Shown: positions 6,667 to 14,858, numbered from the stretch's first letter. The stretch is 37,062 nucleotides of DNA from Chloroflexota bacterium (GCA_016219275.1 JACRBM010000084.1:1-37062), one strand, 5' to 3'. The notes: generated from the sequence alone by a model not told the origin. Numbers and translations are program-made.

Positions 6667-8328
6667 ATGTTACGCGTACGGGTTCTCCTCGTTTTGATTG
6701 CGGCGAGCGTGTTGATCGGTTGCCGCGCCGCGCCCGCCGTCATCGCGCGCGAATTGCGTCTCAATCTCGGCAGCGAACCGCCTACGCTCGATCCTGTGCT
6801 CGCGACCGATCCTGGGTCGCAACAAATCATCCGCATGATTTTTTCATCGCTCGTCGAACTCGACCCCACGACCGGCGCGCCGCAACACGGACTGTCGAAC
6901 GGCTGGGCGGTCTCCGCCGATGGTCTCATCTGGGAATTCAAATTGCGCGAGGATGCGGTGTGGGTGCGTTACGTGCCGGCGCGCGGCATCGTCGAAAAGA
7001 AACGCGCGGTCACCGCGCGCGATGTCGTGTACAGCGTCCGCCGCGTGTTCGACCCCCGCGTCGGTTCCGGTTTCGCGATGACGTTCGCACCGTTGATTCG
7101 CGGCGCGGAACAATTGCGCGCCGCGAATCCGCAGACAACGAGCGACGCCGAGTTCGAGCGATTGTTTGGCGCGCTTGGCGTGAGCGCGATAGATGATTCC
7201 ACTGTGCGTTTCATCCTCACGCGACCGGCAAGTTATTTTCCGTCTCTCCTCGCGACCTGGCTCGCGCGCATCCAGCCGCGCGAATCCATCGAAGCCGGCG
7301 GCACGGTGTGGACGGAGCCAGGAACGTTGTGGACGAGCGGACCGTACTATATCGAGCGGTGGTCGCACAATCGCGAAATCATCCTGCGGAAAAATGACAA
7401 TTATTACGATGCGGGATCAGTCGCCGTGACGCGCATTTCCTTCGCGATGATCGCGGATACCGCAACCGCGCTCGACGAGTACAAGAACGGCGACCTCGAC
7501 TCGCTCGACCCGTACGGCGCGCTCACCGCGACCGACGTGAATCAGTTGCGCGAAGACCCGCTCCTTGGCAAGCAGTTGCAAATCGTACCGAGCATGTGCG
7601 CGCACTATTACGGTTTCAACGTTGCAAAAGAACCGTTCAAGGACGTGCTCGTCCGCAAAGCGTTTGTCGCCGCGATTGATCGCGAGACGTTGACAAGTTC
7701 CATCGTGTATCTCGGCGAACCGGCGCGCTGGTTCACGCGTCCCGGCATTTACGCGTCGCCGGATATTTCGGATACGCTCGGCGCGCAGAGCGGATTCAAC
7801 GTCAACCAAGCGCGCGAGTATTTGCGTCAGTCGGGGTACGACCGGCGCAAACTCGGCACGATCACGCTCGCGGTGAACACAAGCGAAACGCACGTGGTGT
7901 TGGCGGAGACAATCGCGCAAATGTGGAAGAGCAATCTCAACGTCGAGGTGCGCGTCGCACGCTTGGACTGGAAAAGTTATCTGCAAAATTTGCGCGACGA
8001 TACGCCGCAGATCTTTCGGCTGGGATACTGCGCATACTATCCCGACGCCGCGAATTTTGCAAACGTGTTTCGTTCCAATTCGCCGGACAATTTTACGCGC
8101 TGGGTGTCCTTGCCGTTCGATCAACAAGTGATCAACGCCGCGCGCGAAACGGATGCGACGAAGCGCCGGGCGATGTATCGCGCCGCCGAAAAAATGTTGA
8201 TCGAAGACCAAGCGATCATCGAGCCGTTGTGGTGGTCGCAGCGCGCCACGTTGACCAAGCCAAACATTCGCCGCACCTACGCGATCACGGACGGCTACGA
8301 GCGATTTGATTTGTGGAATGTGGAGTAG
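6667..8328 (+). CDS. Peptide/oligopeptide ABC transporter substrate-binding lipoprotein (family 5)
   Basis: A 553-residue solute-binding protein of the OppA/DppA/NikA class. The lipoprotein signal ends in LIGC (Cys19). The mature start, LRLNLGSEPPTLDPVLATDP, followed by an IIRMIFSSLVELD segment, is the family-5 signature, and the TWRFKLRE-type block is present as LIWEFKLREDAVW. Further typical blocks are KEPFKDVLVRKAFVAAIDRE and the C-terminal PLWWSQRATLTKPNIR. It should capture peptides or related solutes outside the membrane. No permease or ATPase gene lies nearby, so it is an orphan or works with a transporter encoded elsewhere. Its stop codon (8326-8328) belongs to the palindromic element that follows. 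The start lies 10 bases after the -10 box. Confidence 0.9.
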   Translation: MLRVRVLLVLIAASVLIGCRAAPAVIARELRLNLGSEPPTLDPVLATDPGSQQIIRMIFSSLVELDPTTGAPQHGLSNGWAVSADGLIWEFKLREDAVWVRYVPARGIVEKKRAVTARDVVYSVRRVFDPRVGSGFAMTFAPLIRGAEQLRAANPQTTSDAEFERLFGALGVSAIDDSTVRFILTRPASYFPSLLATWLARIQPRESIEAGGTVWTEPGTLWTSGPYYIERWSHNREIILRKNDNYYDAGSVAVTRISFAMIADTATALDEYKNGDLDSLDPYGALTATDVNQLREDPLLGKQLQIVPSMCAHYYGFNVAKEPFKDVLVRKAFVAAIDRETLTSSIVYLGEPARWFTRPGIYASPDISDTLGAQSGFNVNQAREYLRQSGYDRRKLGTITLAVNTSETHVVLAETIAQMWKSNLNVEVRVARLDWKSYLQNLRDDTPQIFRLGYCAYYPDAANFANVFRSNSPDNFTRWVSLPFDQQVINAARETDATKRRAMYRAAEKMLIEDQAIIEPLWWSQRATLTKPNIRRTYAITDGYERFDLWNVE

Positions 8329-8426
8329 GGGCGAGGCATTCGCCACTGCTTGATCGTTCGAGTAGTTAGCTTGCTCATGCAGACGGCGTCCAAGCCAATA
8401 CAGATTTGCGAATGCCTCGCCCCTAC
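8325..8426. mobile_element. MITE-like element, copy 1 (19-bp terminal inverted repeats)
   Basis: GTAGGGGCGAGGCATTCGC at 8325-8343 and its exact reverse complement at 8408-8426 bound a 102-bp segment with no coding capacity. A second copy of the same family is at 25094-25197. The first TAG of the left arm is the stop codon of the preceding gene. No transposase is present and clear target-site duplications were not seen, so non-autonomous mobility is inferred. Confidence 0.75.
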
Positions 8427-8428
8427 CT

Positions 8429-8457
8429 TTGACAAACATTCGTGCGTTCGGTAGAAT
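8429..8457 (+). promoter_or_regulatory. Promoter of the histidine kinase gene
   Basis: TTGACA at 8429-8434, 17 bases, TAGAAT at 8452-8457, giving a start about 12 bases before the ATG at 8476, with AGGA at 8467-8470 as ribosome site. Confidence 0.8.
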
Positions 8458-8475
8458 GCGCGTATAGGATTTCGC

Positions 8476-10392
8476 ATGTCTGTATTTTCCTCTACAGTCG
8501 AACGAGTAACGGGACTCGTACACACGGGACTGACGAGCGCCAAAGTTATGCGTTGGCGTTGGGTTGCGTTACTGATCGTCCTCGCGCTCGTGGCGTTGCA
8601 CGAGTTGTTTCTCTCCGCGATTATTTTACAGGTTGCCCCAGTTTGGCGCGATGCCGTGGGGATGTTGGTGTACAGTCTCACCGGCATCTCCGCGACCTGG
8701 TTCACGATGACGATGCTGGCGCGCGCGCTCGCGCGCCGTGAGCAAGTCGAAGCTGAACTGCGCGCGGCATTCGCCGAACTCGAATTCAATCACCAAAAAC
8801 TGCTCGCGCTCAACGAGTTTGGCAAACGCATCACCGACGCGAATCACGAAGAGACGGTGTACGAACTCGCGGCGCAAGGCGCAGTGCAATTGACCGGCGC
8901 GCGCGCGTCCAGTGTCGTAACGTTCGACGATAACGGCGACCGCCTCAAACTCGATGTGACCTGGGGCTTGAGCGATCACTATTTGCACGCGTTCCGCGCG
9001 CGTCTGGACGCAGGCGTTTCGATGTTGCGTTGCCGCGATTGCTCGACGCTCAAAACGCACGCGTCGAGCGATTGTCCGTTGTTTCTCGGTTTGCACGACG
9101 AAGCGCGCGCCGAAGGTATCGGTTCGCTCGTTTGCTTGCCGATTGTGCGCGATCAAGAACGCGTCGGCATCATCTCCGCGTATTTTCCCACGGTGGACGG
9201 TCCGCCCGAAGACTACATTCGTCTGCTCAATATTCTCGGCGGCGTGATCGCGAGTGCGCTCGATAGTTTGCGTCAACGTCAGCGTCAGGTCGGCACACTG
9301 CACGCGCTCGACCGCGCGTCGCAAAGCGCGCAAGCATTGAACGATCTCGCCGCGCAAGTGCTCGACATCGCGGCGGCGGGCTGGGACGCGCACGCCGGCG
9401 GAATTTTTCTTTTCGACGAGGCGTCGGAAACGTGGACGTGCCGCGCGCGCCGCAACCTGGGCGACGCGCTTACCGACGCGCGGTTTCAACTCGGTTTGCA
9501 GTTGGCGAACCAAACGCACGAAACGCGCGCGCCGGTTCTGCGCGCGAATGTCGCGAGCGACGCGCACGATTTGCTGTCGGTCGTCGCCGCGCCGCTCGTG
9601 GCGGAGAACCGCACCTTTGGCGCGATGTTCCTGGGTTCGCGTCACGCGCGCACTTTCACCGACGATCACGTCGAGATGTTGACGACGATGGCGCATCAGA
9701 TCGCGTTGGCGATTCGTAACGCGCAACTGTACGCGCAGGTCAATCAACTCGCCGTGCTCGAAGAACGGTACCGCTTGTCGCGCGAAATTCACGACGGCTT
9801 GGCGCAAACACTCGGCTACCTCAGTTTGCAAGCCGAGCGATTGGAAAACTTGATCGCGTCGCAACGCTACGATGCGACGACGCGCGAATTGAGCGAGATG
9901 CAACAGACGATTCGCGGCGCGTATGTGGATGTGCGCGAAGCGATTGATGGTTTGCGTCTCGGCGTGGATGAGCCGGATAAACTCGTCGCGCGCTTGACCG
10001 ATTACGTGGACGAGTTCGCGCGGCAAACCGGCATCGCGGCGACGTTTACCTCCGAGCCAGCGGGTTTGACCGTTTCGCCGGAAATGGGGATGCAGTTGCT
10101 GCGCATCGCGCAGGAAGCGTTAACGAACGTGCGGAAACATTCGCACGCGCGCCAAGTCCAGGTCGCGTTGCGCGCGAACGCGCACGAGATCGCGTTGAGC
10201 GTGACGGATGATGGGAGCGGTTTTCGCGATGCGGCGCAACCAGGACGCGTGTATCACAGTCACGGCATGGCGACGATGCGCGAACGCGCACAGAGTCTCG
10301 GCGGCACGTTGACGGTCGCGACCGGTCCGGGGCAAGGCACGCGCATCGTCGTGATGATGCCAATACGCGCGGCGCGCGATTCTGTAGTATAA
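8476..10392 (+). CDS. NarX/LiaS-type sensor histidine kinase with two GAF domains
   Basis: A 638-residue membrane kinase. Two hydrophobic segments (about 29-52 and 59-83) are followed by a short coiled linker, a first GAF-like domain (about 105-265), a second GAF-like domain (about 275-420), a HisKA_3 dimerisation domain (LSREIHDGLAQTLGYLSLQ, phospho-acceptor His439) and a HATPase_c domain with LLRIAQEALTNVRKHSHA (N-box), SVTDDGSGF (G1) and GHGMATMRERA-like SHGMATMRERAQSLGG (G2). The first GAF carries Cys186, Cys189 and Cys200 (CRDC, then SSDCP), recalling the cysteine cluster of NarX-type central domains, so a redox or metal signal is possible. The partner is probably the LuxR-type regulator at 11012, with one gene in between. 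Confidence 0.92.
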   Translation: MSVFSSTVERVTGLVHTGLTSAKVMRWRWVALLIVLALVALHELFLSAIILQVAPVWRDAVGMLVYSLTGISATWFTMTMLARALARREQVEAELRAAFAELEFNHQKLLALNEFGKRITDANHEETVYELAAQGAVQLTGARASSVVTFDDNGDRLKLDVTWGLSDHYLHAFRARLDAGVSMLRCRDCSTLKTHASSDCPLFLGLHDEARAEGIGSLVCLPIVRDQERVGIISAYFPTVDGPPEDYIRLLNILGGVIASALDSLRQRQRQVGTLHALDRASQSAQALNDLAAQVLDIAAAGWDAHAGGIFLFDEASETWTCRARRNLGDALTDARFQLGLQLANQTHETRAPVLRANVASDAHDLLSVVAAPLVAENRTFGAMFLGSRHARTFTDDHVEMLTTMAHQIALAIRNAQLYAQVNQLAVLEERYRLSREIHDGLAQTLGYLSLQAERLENLIASQRYDATTRELSEMQQTIRGAYVDVREAIDGLRLGVDEPDKLVARLTDYVDEFARQTGIAATFTSEPAGLTVSPEMGMQLLRIAQEALTNVRKHSHARQVQVALRANAHEIALSVTDDGSGFRDAAQPGRVYHSHGMATMRERAQSLGGTLTVATGPGQGTRIVVMMPIRAARDSVV

Positions 10393-10412
10393 TGCGGTGG
10401 CAGGAGGTTGAA

Positions 10413-11015
10413 ATGGCGCAAGCACCGACGCTCGCTTCACCAGCAATTCCGTCCACGCCATTGCCCGAGCAGGGCAAATGGACGTACGAGGATTGGCTCA
10501 AGTTGCCGGAGAATGATTATCGTTACGAAATCATTGACGGAGTGTTGCACATGGCACCGCCACCCAATTTTGAGAAACATCAAAAACCGGCTTTTGAATT
10601 GGCAACTCAATTGAAACTGTTTGCCAAAGCGAACAAACTTGGGCTGGTCGGAGTCGCACCGACAGGCGTGCGTTTGCCGACGCAATCCGTGCCGTTGCAG
10701 CCGGATATTTTCTTTGTTGCGGCGGGACGCAATGATGTGCGTTTCGGTCACTTTGTCGAAGGCGCGCCCGATTTGATCGTCGAAGTGTTATCACCGTCGA
10801 ATTGGATGTACGACCGGCAAGAAAAATTTCAAGCGTACCAAGACGCGGGCGTGCGCGAGTATTGGATCGTTGACCCGCGCGTGCAGACCATCGAAGTGTT
10901 TGTGTTGGAGCAAGGCGCGTTCACGTTGATCGGCAAGTGGGGCGCGACTGAACGCGCGCAATCCCAGGTCATGCGCGGTTTTGAAATTAACGTTGCCGAA
11001 CTATTCCAGGAATGA
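10413..11015 (+). CDS. Uma2-family protein (restriction-endonuclease-like fold)
   Basis: A 200-residue protein with the full DUF820/Uma2 pattern: WTYEDWLKLPENDYRYEIID at the start, then QPDIFFV, DLIVEVLSPSNWMYDRQEKF and GVREYWIVDPRVQTIEVF. The Asp, Glu-x-Leu and Lys positions of the PD-(D/E)XK-like core are present, so nuclease activity is possible, but no substrate is known for this family. ATG at 10413 is preferred to 10392 because AGGAGG (10402-10407) precedes it. It sits between a sensor kinase and its likely regulator and overlaps the regulator by 4 bases (ATGA), so it is co-translated with the two-component system, an unusual place for this usually orphan family. Confidence 0.88.
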   Translation: MAQAPTLASPAIPSTPLPEQGKWTYEDWLKLPENDYRYEIIDGVLHMAPPPNFEKHQKPAFELATQLKLFAKANKLGLVGVAPTGVRLPTQSVPLQPDIFFVAAGRNDVRFGHFVEGAPDLIVEVLSPSNWMYDRQEKFQAYQDAGVREYWIVDPRVQTIEVFVLEQGAFTLIGKWGATERAQSQVMRGFEINVAELFQE

Positions 11016-11659
11016 AAATTCTCATCGCCGACGACCACTTTCTTTTTCGCGAAGGACTGGCGCGCATCTTGAACGACGTGCCGGATGTGCGCGTCGTGGC
11101 GACCGTTGCCAGCGGTGAAGATGCGCTCGTGCGCGTGGGCGAGTTCAAGCCGGATGTCGTCTTGCTCGACGTGAACATGCCCGGTATGGGCGGCGTCGAA
11201 GCGGCGCGGCGTTTGCACGATGTGCATCCGCAATTGGGCATCGTGATGCTCACCATATCGGAACAACAATCCGATCTCTTCGCCGCGATTCGCGCCGGCG
11301 CGCGCGGCTATCTCCTCAAGAACATGAACAGCCAGGATTTGATCGCGGCGATTCAACACGTCGCCGCGGGCGAAGCGATGATTGCGCCCGCGATGGCGGT
11401 CAAGCTTCTCAGCGAATTCGCGTCCGGCGCGCCCAAGCCGGACAGTCCGCCTCCCGGCGACGAGTTGAGCGCGCGCGAGCGCGAAGTGCTCGAATTCGTC
11501 GCGCGCGGGTTGAGCAACAAGGAAATCGCGACGCAACTTGCGCTATCGCCACACACGGTCAAGGCACACCTCCGCACGATCCTCGATAAGCTCCACGTTC
11601 GCAGTCGCGCCGAAGCCGCCGCCTGGGCGGCGCGGCGCGGGATTAATCCTTCCGGCTAG
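11012..11659 (+). CDS. NarL/FixJ-family response regulator
   Basis: A 215-residue regulator. The receiver domain (1-120) shows the acidic pair in LIADDHFLF, phospho-acceptor Asp53 in VVLLDVNMPGMGG, a Ser/Thr position in MLTIS and the Lys in YLLKN. The C-terminal LuxR-type helix-turn-helix (about 148-212) is complete: LSAREREVLEFVARGLSN, then KEIATQLALSPHTVKAHL. It should be phosphorylated by the kinase at 8476 and bind DNA as a dimer. It shares an ATGA overlap with the Uma2 gene. The genes that follow encode oxidase assembly factors, so control of respiration is a reasonable guess, not shown by any binding site that I can identify. Confidence 0.93.
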   Translation: MKILIADDHFLFREGLARILNDVPDVRVVATVASGEDALVRVGEFKPDVVLLDVNMPGMGGVEAARRLHDVHPQLGIVMLTISEQQSDLFAAIRAGARGYLLKNMNSQDLIAAIQHVAAGEAMIAPAMAVKLLSEFASGAPKPDSPPPGDELSAREREVLEFVARGLSNKEIATQLALSPHTVKAHLRTILDKLHVRSRAEAAAWAARRGINPSG

Positions 11660-11690
11660 TTCATTTTCCTTAAAGTGTACCCCTCTGGGC

Positions 11691-11736
11691 GATGACATTT
11701 CGCGCGACGATTGTTACAATCATGTCAAATGTCATC
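11691..11736 (+). promoter_or_regulatory. Promoter flanked by a 10-bp inverted repeat; leaderless start
   Basis: ATGACA (11692-11697), 17 bases, TACAAT (11715-11720). The expected start point, about 11727, is at the ATG (11729), so the mRNA would be leaderless. GATGACATTT (11691-11700) and AAATGTCATC (11727-11736) are exact inverted copies covering the -35 box and the start codon, a possible operator pair. It may launch the whole respiratory cluster downstream. Confidence 0.6.
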
Positions 11737-12076
11737 GCGAGTTTTGCTTGTTGGTCAAGGTCTTTTCCTCGATGGGTTGACGCGTCTGCTGAGTGAACAG
11801 CGGAGCGTCTGCATTATCGGCGCGGCGCGTGATTGGGCGGAGGCGGAAACGCTCGTCCAGACGCATCACCCGGATACGGTGATCGTTGACCACGCGGATA
11901 CCGCGCCGGCATTTCAATCCGCATCTTCCGCGCCTCAGGTCATCTATCTCACGCTCGCCGAAAATCGGATGGTCGTTCACAGTCGCCAAGAGTTGGCGGG
12001 TCCGACTGCTTCCGATTTGGTGCGCGTGATCAAGGGCAAAACGCGCCAACGCCGCGCGAAGAAGGTGACGCGATGA
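11729..12076 (+). CDS. Stand-alone degenerate receiver-like protein
   Basis: A 115-residue protein resembling the first half of a NarL-type regulator: SSRVLLVGQGLFLDGLTRLL corresponds to the first strand and helix of a receiver, and PDTVIVDHADTAP to the strand carrying the phospho-acceptor. The usual acidic pair after the first strand is missing (GQG instead of a DD-like pair), Asp in VIVDH is kept, and the output helix-turn-helix is absent, replaced by a basic tail (KGKTRQRRAKK). It could be an unphosphorylated regulator, an adaptor, or a decaying gene. ATG at 11729 is chosen over TTG at 11711 because of the promoter position. It overlaps the next gene by 4 bases (ATGA), so it is coupled to the SCO gene. 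Confidence 0.6.
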   Translation: MSSRVLLVGQGLFLDGLTRLLSEQRSVCIIGAARDWAEAETLVQTHHPDTVIVDHADTAPAFQSASSAPQVIYLTLAENRMVVHSRQELAGPTASDLVRVIKGKTRQRRAKKVTR

Positions 12077-12732
12077 GTCGTTGGCGTCTCCTCTACGCGC
12101 TCGCGGCATTGCCGGTGATCGCAGTCATCGCGTTCGCGACATTGCGCCCAATCCAAGTTTTGCCACGCATCACACTTTCACCTGGTTTTTCACTCACCGA
12201 TCAAAATAACGCGCGTTTGACGAACGAAGATTTGCGCGGGCGCATCACGCTGTACAATTTCACGTACGCGAATTGCGCCGCGCCGTGTCCGCAAACGAGT
12301 TCTGTGTTTCGCGCGTTGCAAACCGAGTTGCGCGCGACCGACACGAACGGGATTCCGGTTTCGCTCGTGACGATTTCGTTCGACCCCGAGCGCGACACGC
12401 CGGAAAAATTGCACGCGTACGCCGCGCAAGTGGGTGCGGATTCGTCCGTGTGGCGCATCGCGACCGGCGACGCGACGCGGCTCAAGTACGCGCTGGGCGG
12501 CGGCTTTGGTCTGTACTATGCGCGCAACGCGGACGGCGCTTTCACCTTTGATCCGTTGTTCGTGTTGGTGGATGGCTGGGGCATCATTCGCGCGTACTAC
12601 AAAACGGCGACGCCGACGACCGACCGTCTCGCGCGCGATATTCGCTTGATCGCGCAAGAAGCGCGCAACAGCGAGGGCGCGGCGCGGTACGCGTACGAAG
12701 CCGCGCACTTGTTCTTGTGTTATCCACCGTAG
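12073..12732 (+). CDS. SCO1/SenC-family protein lacking the usual copper-binding His
   Basis: A 219-residue thioredoxin-fold protein anchored by one N-terminal membrane helix (about 5-24). CAAPC (Cys68, Cys72) is the CxxxC of SCO proteins, and the surrounding TLYNFTYANCAAPCPQTSS and VSLVTISFDPERDTPEKL blocks are typical. In SCO copper chaperones a conserved His lies just before the LVDxxG strand; here the sequence is FTFDPLFVLVDGWG, with no His at that point. It may work as a thiol-disulfide reductase for the CuA site rather than as a copper donor, with the second SCO (13723) as the metal chaperone. This division of labour is inference. It is coupled by ATGA to the gene before it. Confidence 0.88.
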   Translation: MSRWRLLYALAALPVIAVIAFATLRPIQVLPRITLSPGFSLTDQNNARLTNEDLRGRITLYNFTYANCAAPCPQTSSVFRALQTELRATDTNGIPVSLVTISFDPERDTPEKLHAYAAQVGADSSVWRIATGDATRLKYALGGGFGLYYARNADGAFTFDPLFVLVDGWGIIRAYYKTATPTTDRLARDIRLIAQEARNSEGAARYAYEAAHLFLCYPP

Positions 12733-12745
12733 ACAAAATTCGGAG

Positions 12746-12780
12746 TTCGGAATTCGGAATTCAGAATTCCGAATTCCGAA
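12746..12780. repeat. Hairpin repeat between SCO and heme A synthase genes
   Basis: Two 17-bp perfect inverted arms built of the AATTCGG unit (12746-12762 and 12764-12780) around a single A. The repeat is AT-rich and unlike the flanking coding DNA. Confidence 0.85.
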
Positions 12781-12803
12781 TTTGGGCTTTCGGCTCTAGA
12801 GAA

Positions 12804-13721
12804 ATGAAAACAACCTCTTTCAGCAACTATGCCTGGTTCGTGCTCGTCCTCAACATCGCGGTGATCTTGTGGGGCGCGTATGTGCGCGCGAGCGGTTCGG
12901 GCGCCGGGTGCGGCAGTCATTGGCCCCTCTGCAACAATCAGGTCGTGCCAGCCGCGTCCCAGGTTGCCACGCTCATCGAATTCGCGCATCGCGTTACGAG
13001 CGGACTCGCCCTCTTGATGGTGCTGGGGATGCTCGTGTGGGCGCGGCGCGAATTCCCGGCGGGACATCCGGCGCGCGCTGGCGCGGCGTTCTCAATGGCG
13101 ATGATGATTACCGAAGCGGTCGCCGGCGCGGGTCTCGTGCTGTTCAACTGGACCGCGTTCGACATTTCACTCGGACGCATCATCGTGATGCCGGTGCATC
13201 TCTTGATTACGTTTTCGCTGCTCGCCGCGCTATCGTTGACGGTGTGGTGGGCATCGGGCGGCGCGGCGATTCGATGGCGCGGGCAAGGCGCGCGCGCGTG
13301 GATGCTGGGAATTGGATTGTTCGTCACTTTGTTGATGGGCATGGCGGGCGCAGTCACCGCGCTCGGCGACACGGTTCTGCCGGTCGCCTCGCTCACACCT
13401 GGACATTACGAATCGCTTTCGCCAGCGGGGCAACTACTCGTCAGTTTGCGCGTGTGGCATCCGCTGATCGCGGTTGCCGTCGCCGCGTATTTGTTGTTCG
13501 TCGTCAATACGTTGCGCGCATCCAAGATGGACGCGGACGCGCGGCGTTTCTCGACGACGTTGGTCGTCCTGTTCGCAATTGAATTAGGCGCGGGCGTGTT
13601 GAACATTTATTTGCTCGTGCCGATCTGGATGCAGTTGTTGCATTTGTTACTCGCCGATCTTGTGTGGATCGTTTTGATCTTGTTGACCGCCGCGACCTTG
13701 CGGTCGGCGGAAAGCGGTTGA
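12804..13721 (+). CDS. ctaA: Heme A synthase (CtaA/COX15)
   Basis: A 305-residue membrane protein with eight predicted helices, the length of Bacillus CtaA. It oxidises the C8 methyl of heme O to the formyl group of heme A, needed by aa3 and ba3 oxidases. Diagnostic features: the extracellular cysteine pair in CGSHWPLC (Cys36, Cys43) after GAYVRASGSGAG, Glu59-x2-His62 (EFAHR) on the second helix, His132 (MPVHLL), His219 (RVWHPL) and His280 (LLHLLL), the expected heme ligands of the two halves. ATG at 12804 follows the hairpin repeat; upstream in-frame codons translate the repeat and are rejected. The heme O synthase (ctaB) is not in the window. Confidence 0.93.
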   Translation: MKTTSFSNYAWFVLVLNIAVILWGAYVRASGSGAGCGSHWPLCNNQVVPAASQVATLIEFAHRVTSGLALLMVLGMLVWARREFPAGHPARAGAAFSMAMMITEAVAGAGLVLFNWTAFDISLGRIIVMPVHLLITFSLLAALSLTVWWASGGAAIRWRGQGARAWMLGIGLFVTLLMGMAGAVTALGDTVLPVASLTPGHYESLSPAGQLLVSLRVWHPLIAVAVAAYLLFVVNTLRASKMDADARRFSTTLVVLFAIELGAGVLNIYLLVPIWMQLLHLLLADLVWIVLILLTAATLRSAESG

Positions 13722-13722
13722 G

Positions 13723-14334
13723 ATGAAATCGAAACGGGTAACGCTCATCGCGGTGATTGTCGTCGGGCTGGTTCTGCTCGGCGCGACGGCGTTCATCGGC
13801 GGACGTTTGTTGACGCCGTACGCGTTTCACGGCGCAGTTTTACAATCGCCGCTCCCGGCGCAAAACTTTACGATGATGAGTCACCTGGGACAACGCATGT
13901 CGCTCGAAGATTTTCGCGGCAAGTTCGTTTTGCTTTATTTCGGTTATACGATTTGCCCGGATGTGTGCCCGACGACATTGGCGGAACTCGCCAACGCGCG
14001 CAAGTTGCTCGGCAAAGAGGGCGACCAAATGCAAGTCGTGATGGTGACGGTGGACCCCGCGCGCGATACGCAAGCCGTGCTCGCCAATTACATGACGCAC
14101 TTTCATCCGTCGTTCATCGGTTTGACCGGCACGGAAGATCAAATCGCGCAGATCGCGACGTACTATGGCATCTACTACGAAAAGCAAGAAAGCGATTCCG
14201 CGCTCGGTTATCTGATGAATCACACCGCGACGACGATGGTCGTGGATCGCAACGGATACCTGCGACTCGTATTTCCGTATGGGACGTCGGCGCAAGACAT
14301 GGCGTCCGATTTACAATACTTGATGTCGAGGTAA
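13723..14334 (+). CDS. SCO1/SenC-family copper chaperone for cytochrome oxidase
   Basis: A 203-residue protein with one N-terminal membrane helix (about 7-27) and an outward-facing thioredoxin-fold domain. All three copper ligands of SCO proteins are present: Cys78 and Cys82 in TICPDVCP and His167 in YLMNHTATTMVVD. The GKFVLLYFGYT strand and VTVDPARDT block are also canonical. It should deliver copper to, or reduce, the CuA site of the oxidase subunit II encoded at 14972. It starts 2 bases after the heme A synthase stop and is followed 5 bases later by the PCu(A)C gene, forming a tight assembly-factor operon. Confidence 0.95.
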   Translation: MKSKRVTLIAVIVVGLVLLGATAFIGGRLLTPYAFHGAVLQSPLPAQNFTMMSHLGQRMSLEDFRGKFVLLYFGYTICPDVCPTTLAELANARKLLGKEGDQMQVVMVTVDPARDTQAVLANYMTHFHPSFIGLTGTEDQIAQIATYYGIYYEKQESDSALGYLMNHTATTMVVDRNGYLRLVFPYGTSAQDMASDLQYLMSR

Positions 14335-14339
14335 ACGAA

Positions 14340-14786
14340 ATGAAACGCGTGATGTTGGTGGTGAGTGTTGTAGTGTTGTGGTTGGTTGGCTGTGCCAGTC
14401 CCACGCCTGCCGCGCCAAAAATCGCGGTCGAAGGTGTGTGGGGGCGCCCTTCGCCGGCAACGGCTCAAGCCGGTGCGTTCTACATGATGATTCGCAACAC
14501 TGGTTCTGTCGCAGACAAGTTGACTGCCGCGAAATCGAACGCGTGCGGCACGGTCGAACTGCACGAGTCGTACATGATGGCGAACGGCGCGATGGGCATG
14601 CGAATGGTCACGGGCGGCACGATGGACATTCCGGCGAACGGGCAAGTGGAACTCAAAGTCGGCGGCTTGCACATCATGTGCATTGAAAAAAAAGTGGAGC
14701 TCAAGTCTGGAGTCAAACTACCGCTGACCCTGGTCTTTGAAAAATCGGGGCAGATCAACGTGGATGTCGAAATTCGTGAGCAATAA
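14340..14786 (+). CDS. PCu(A)C-type copper chaperone lipoprotein
   Basis: A 148-residue lipoprotein (lipobox LVGC, Cys18) of the DUF461/PCu(A)C family, which binds Cu(I) outside the membrane and passes it to SCO or directly to CuA. VWGRPSPATAQAGAFYMMI is the conserved N-terminal block. Copper ligands are visible as His75 (ELHES), the Met cluster Met85-Met89 (AMGMRM) and His111-x-Met113 (GGLHIM). It follows the second SCO gene directly. An additional Cys114 next to the HxM motif is slightly unusual. Confidence 0.94.
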   Translation: MKRVMLVVSVVVLWLVGCASPTPAAPKIAVEGVWGRPSPATAQAGAFYMMIRNTGSVADKLTAAKSNACGTVELHESYMMANGAMGMRMVTGGTMDIPANGQVELKVGGLHIMCIEKKVELKSGVKLPLTLVFEKSGQINVDVEIREQ

Positions 14787-14858
14787 AAGGGGGTGATCCA
14801 CAACGGCGCGGGCACATTCCAATCGAGCAATTTATTTAAGATTCTAAGAGGAGGACAA

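Noticed and set aside
7417-8523. Minus-strand frame of 368 codons opposite the binding-protein gene
   Set aside because: Arg-rich antisense translation spanning the MITE-like element; the plus-strand product matches a known family along its whole length.
8626-10026. Minus-strand frame of 466 codons opposite the kinase
   Set aside because: Antisense shadow caused by high GC at third positions; no motifs.
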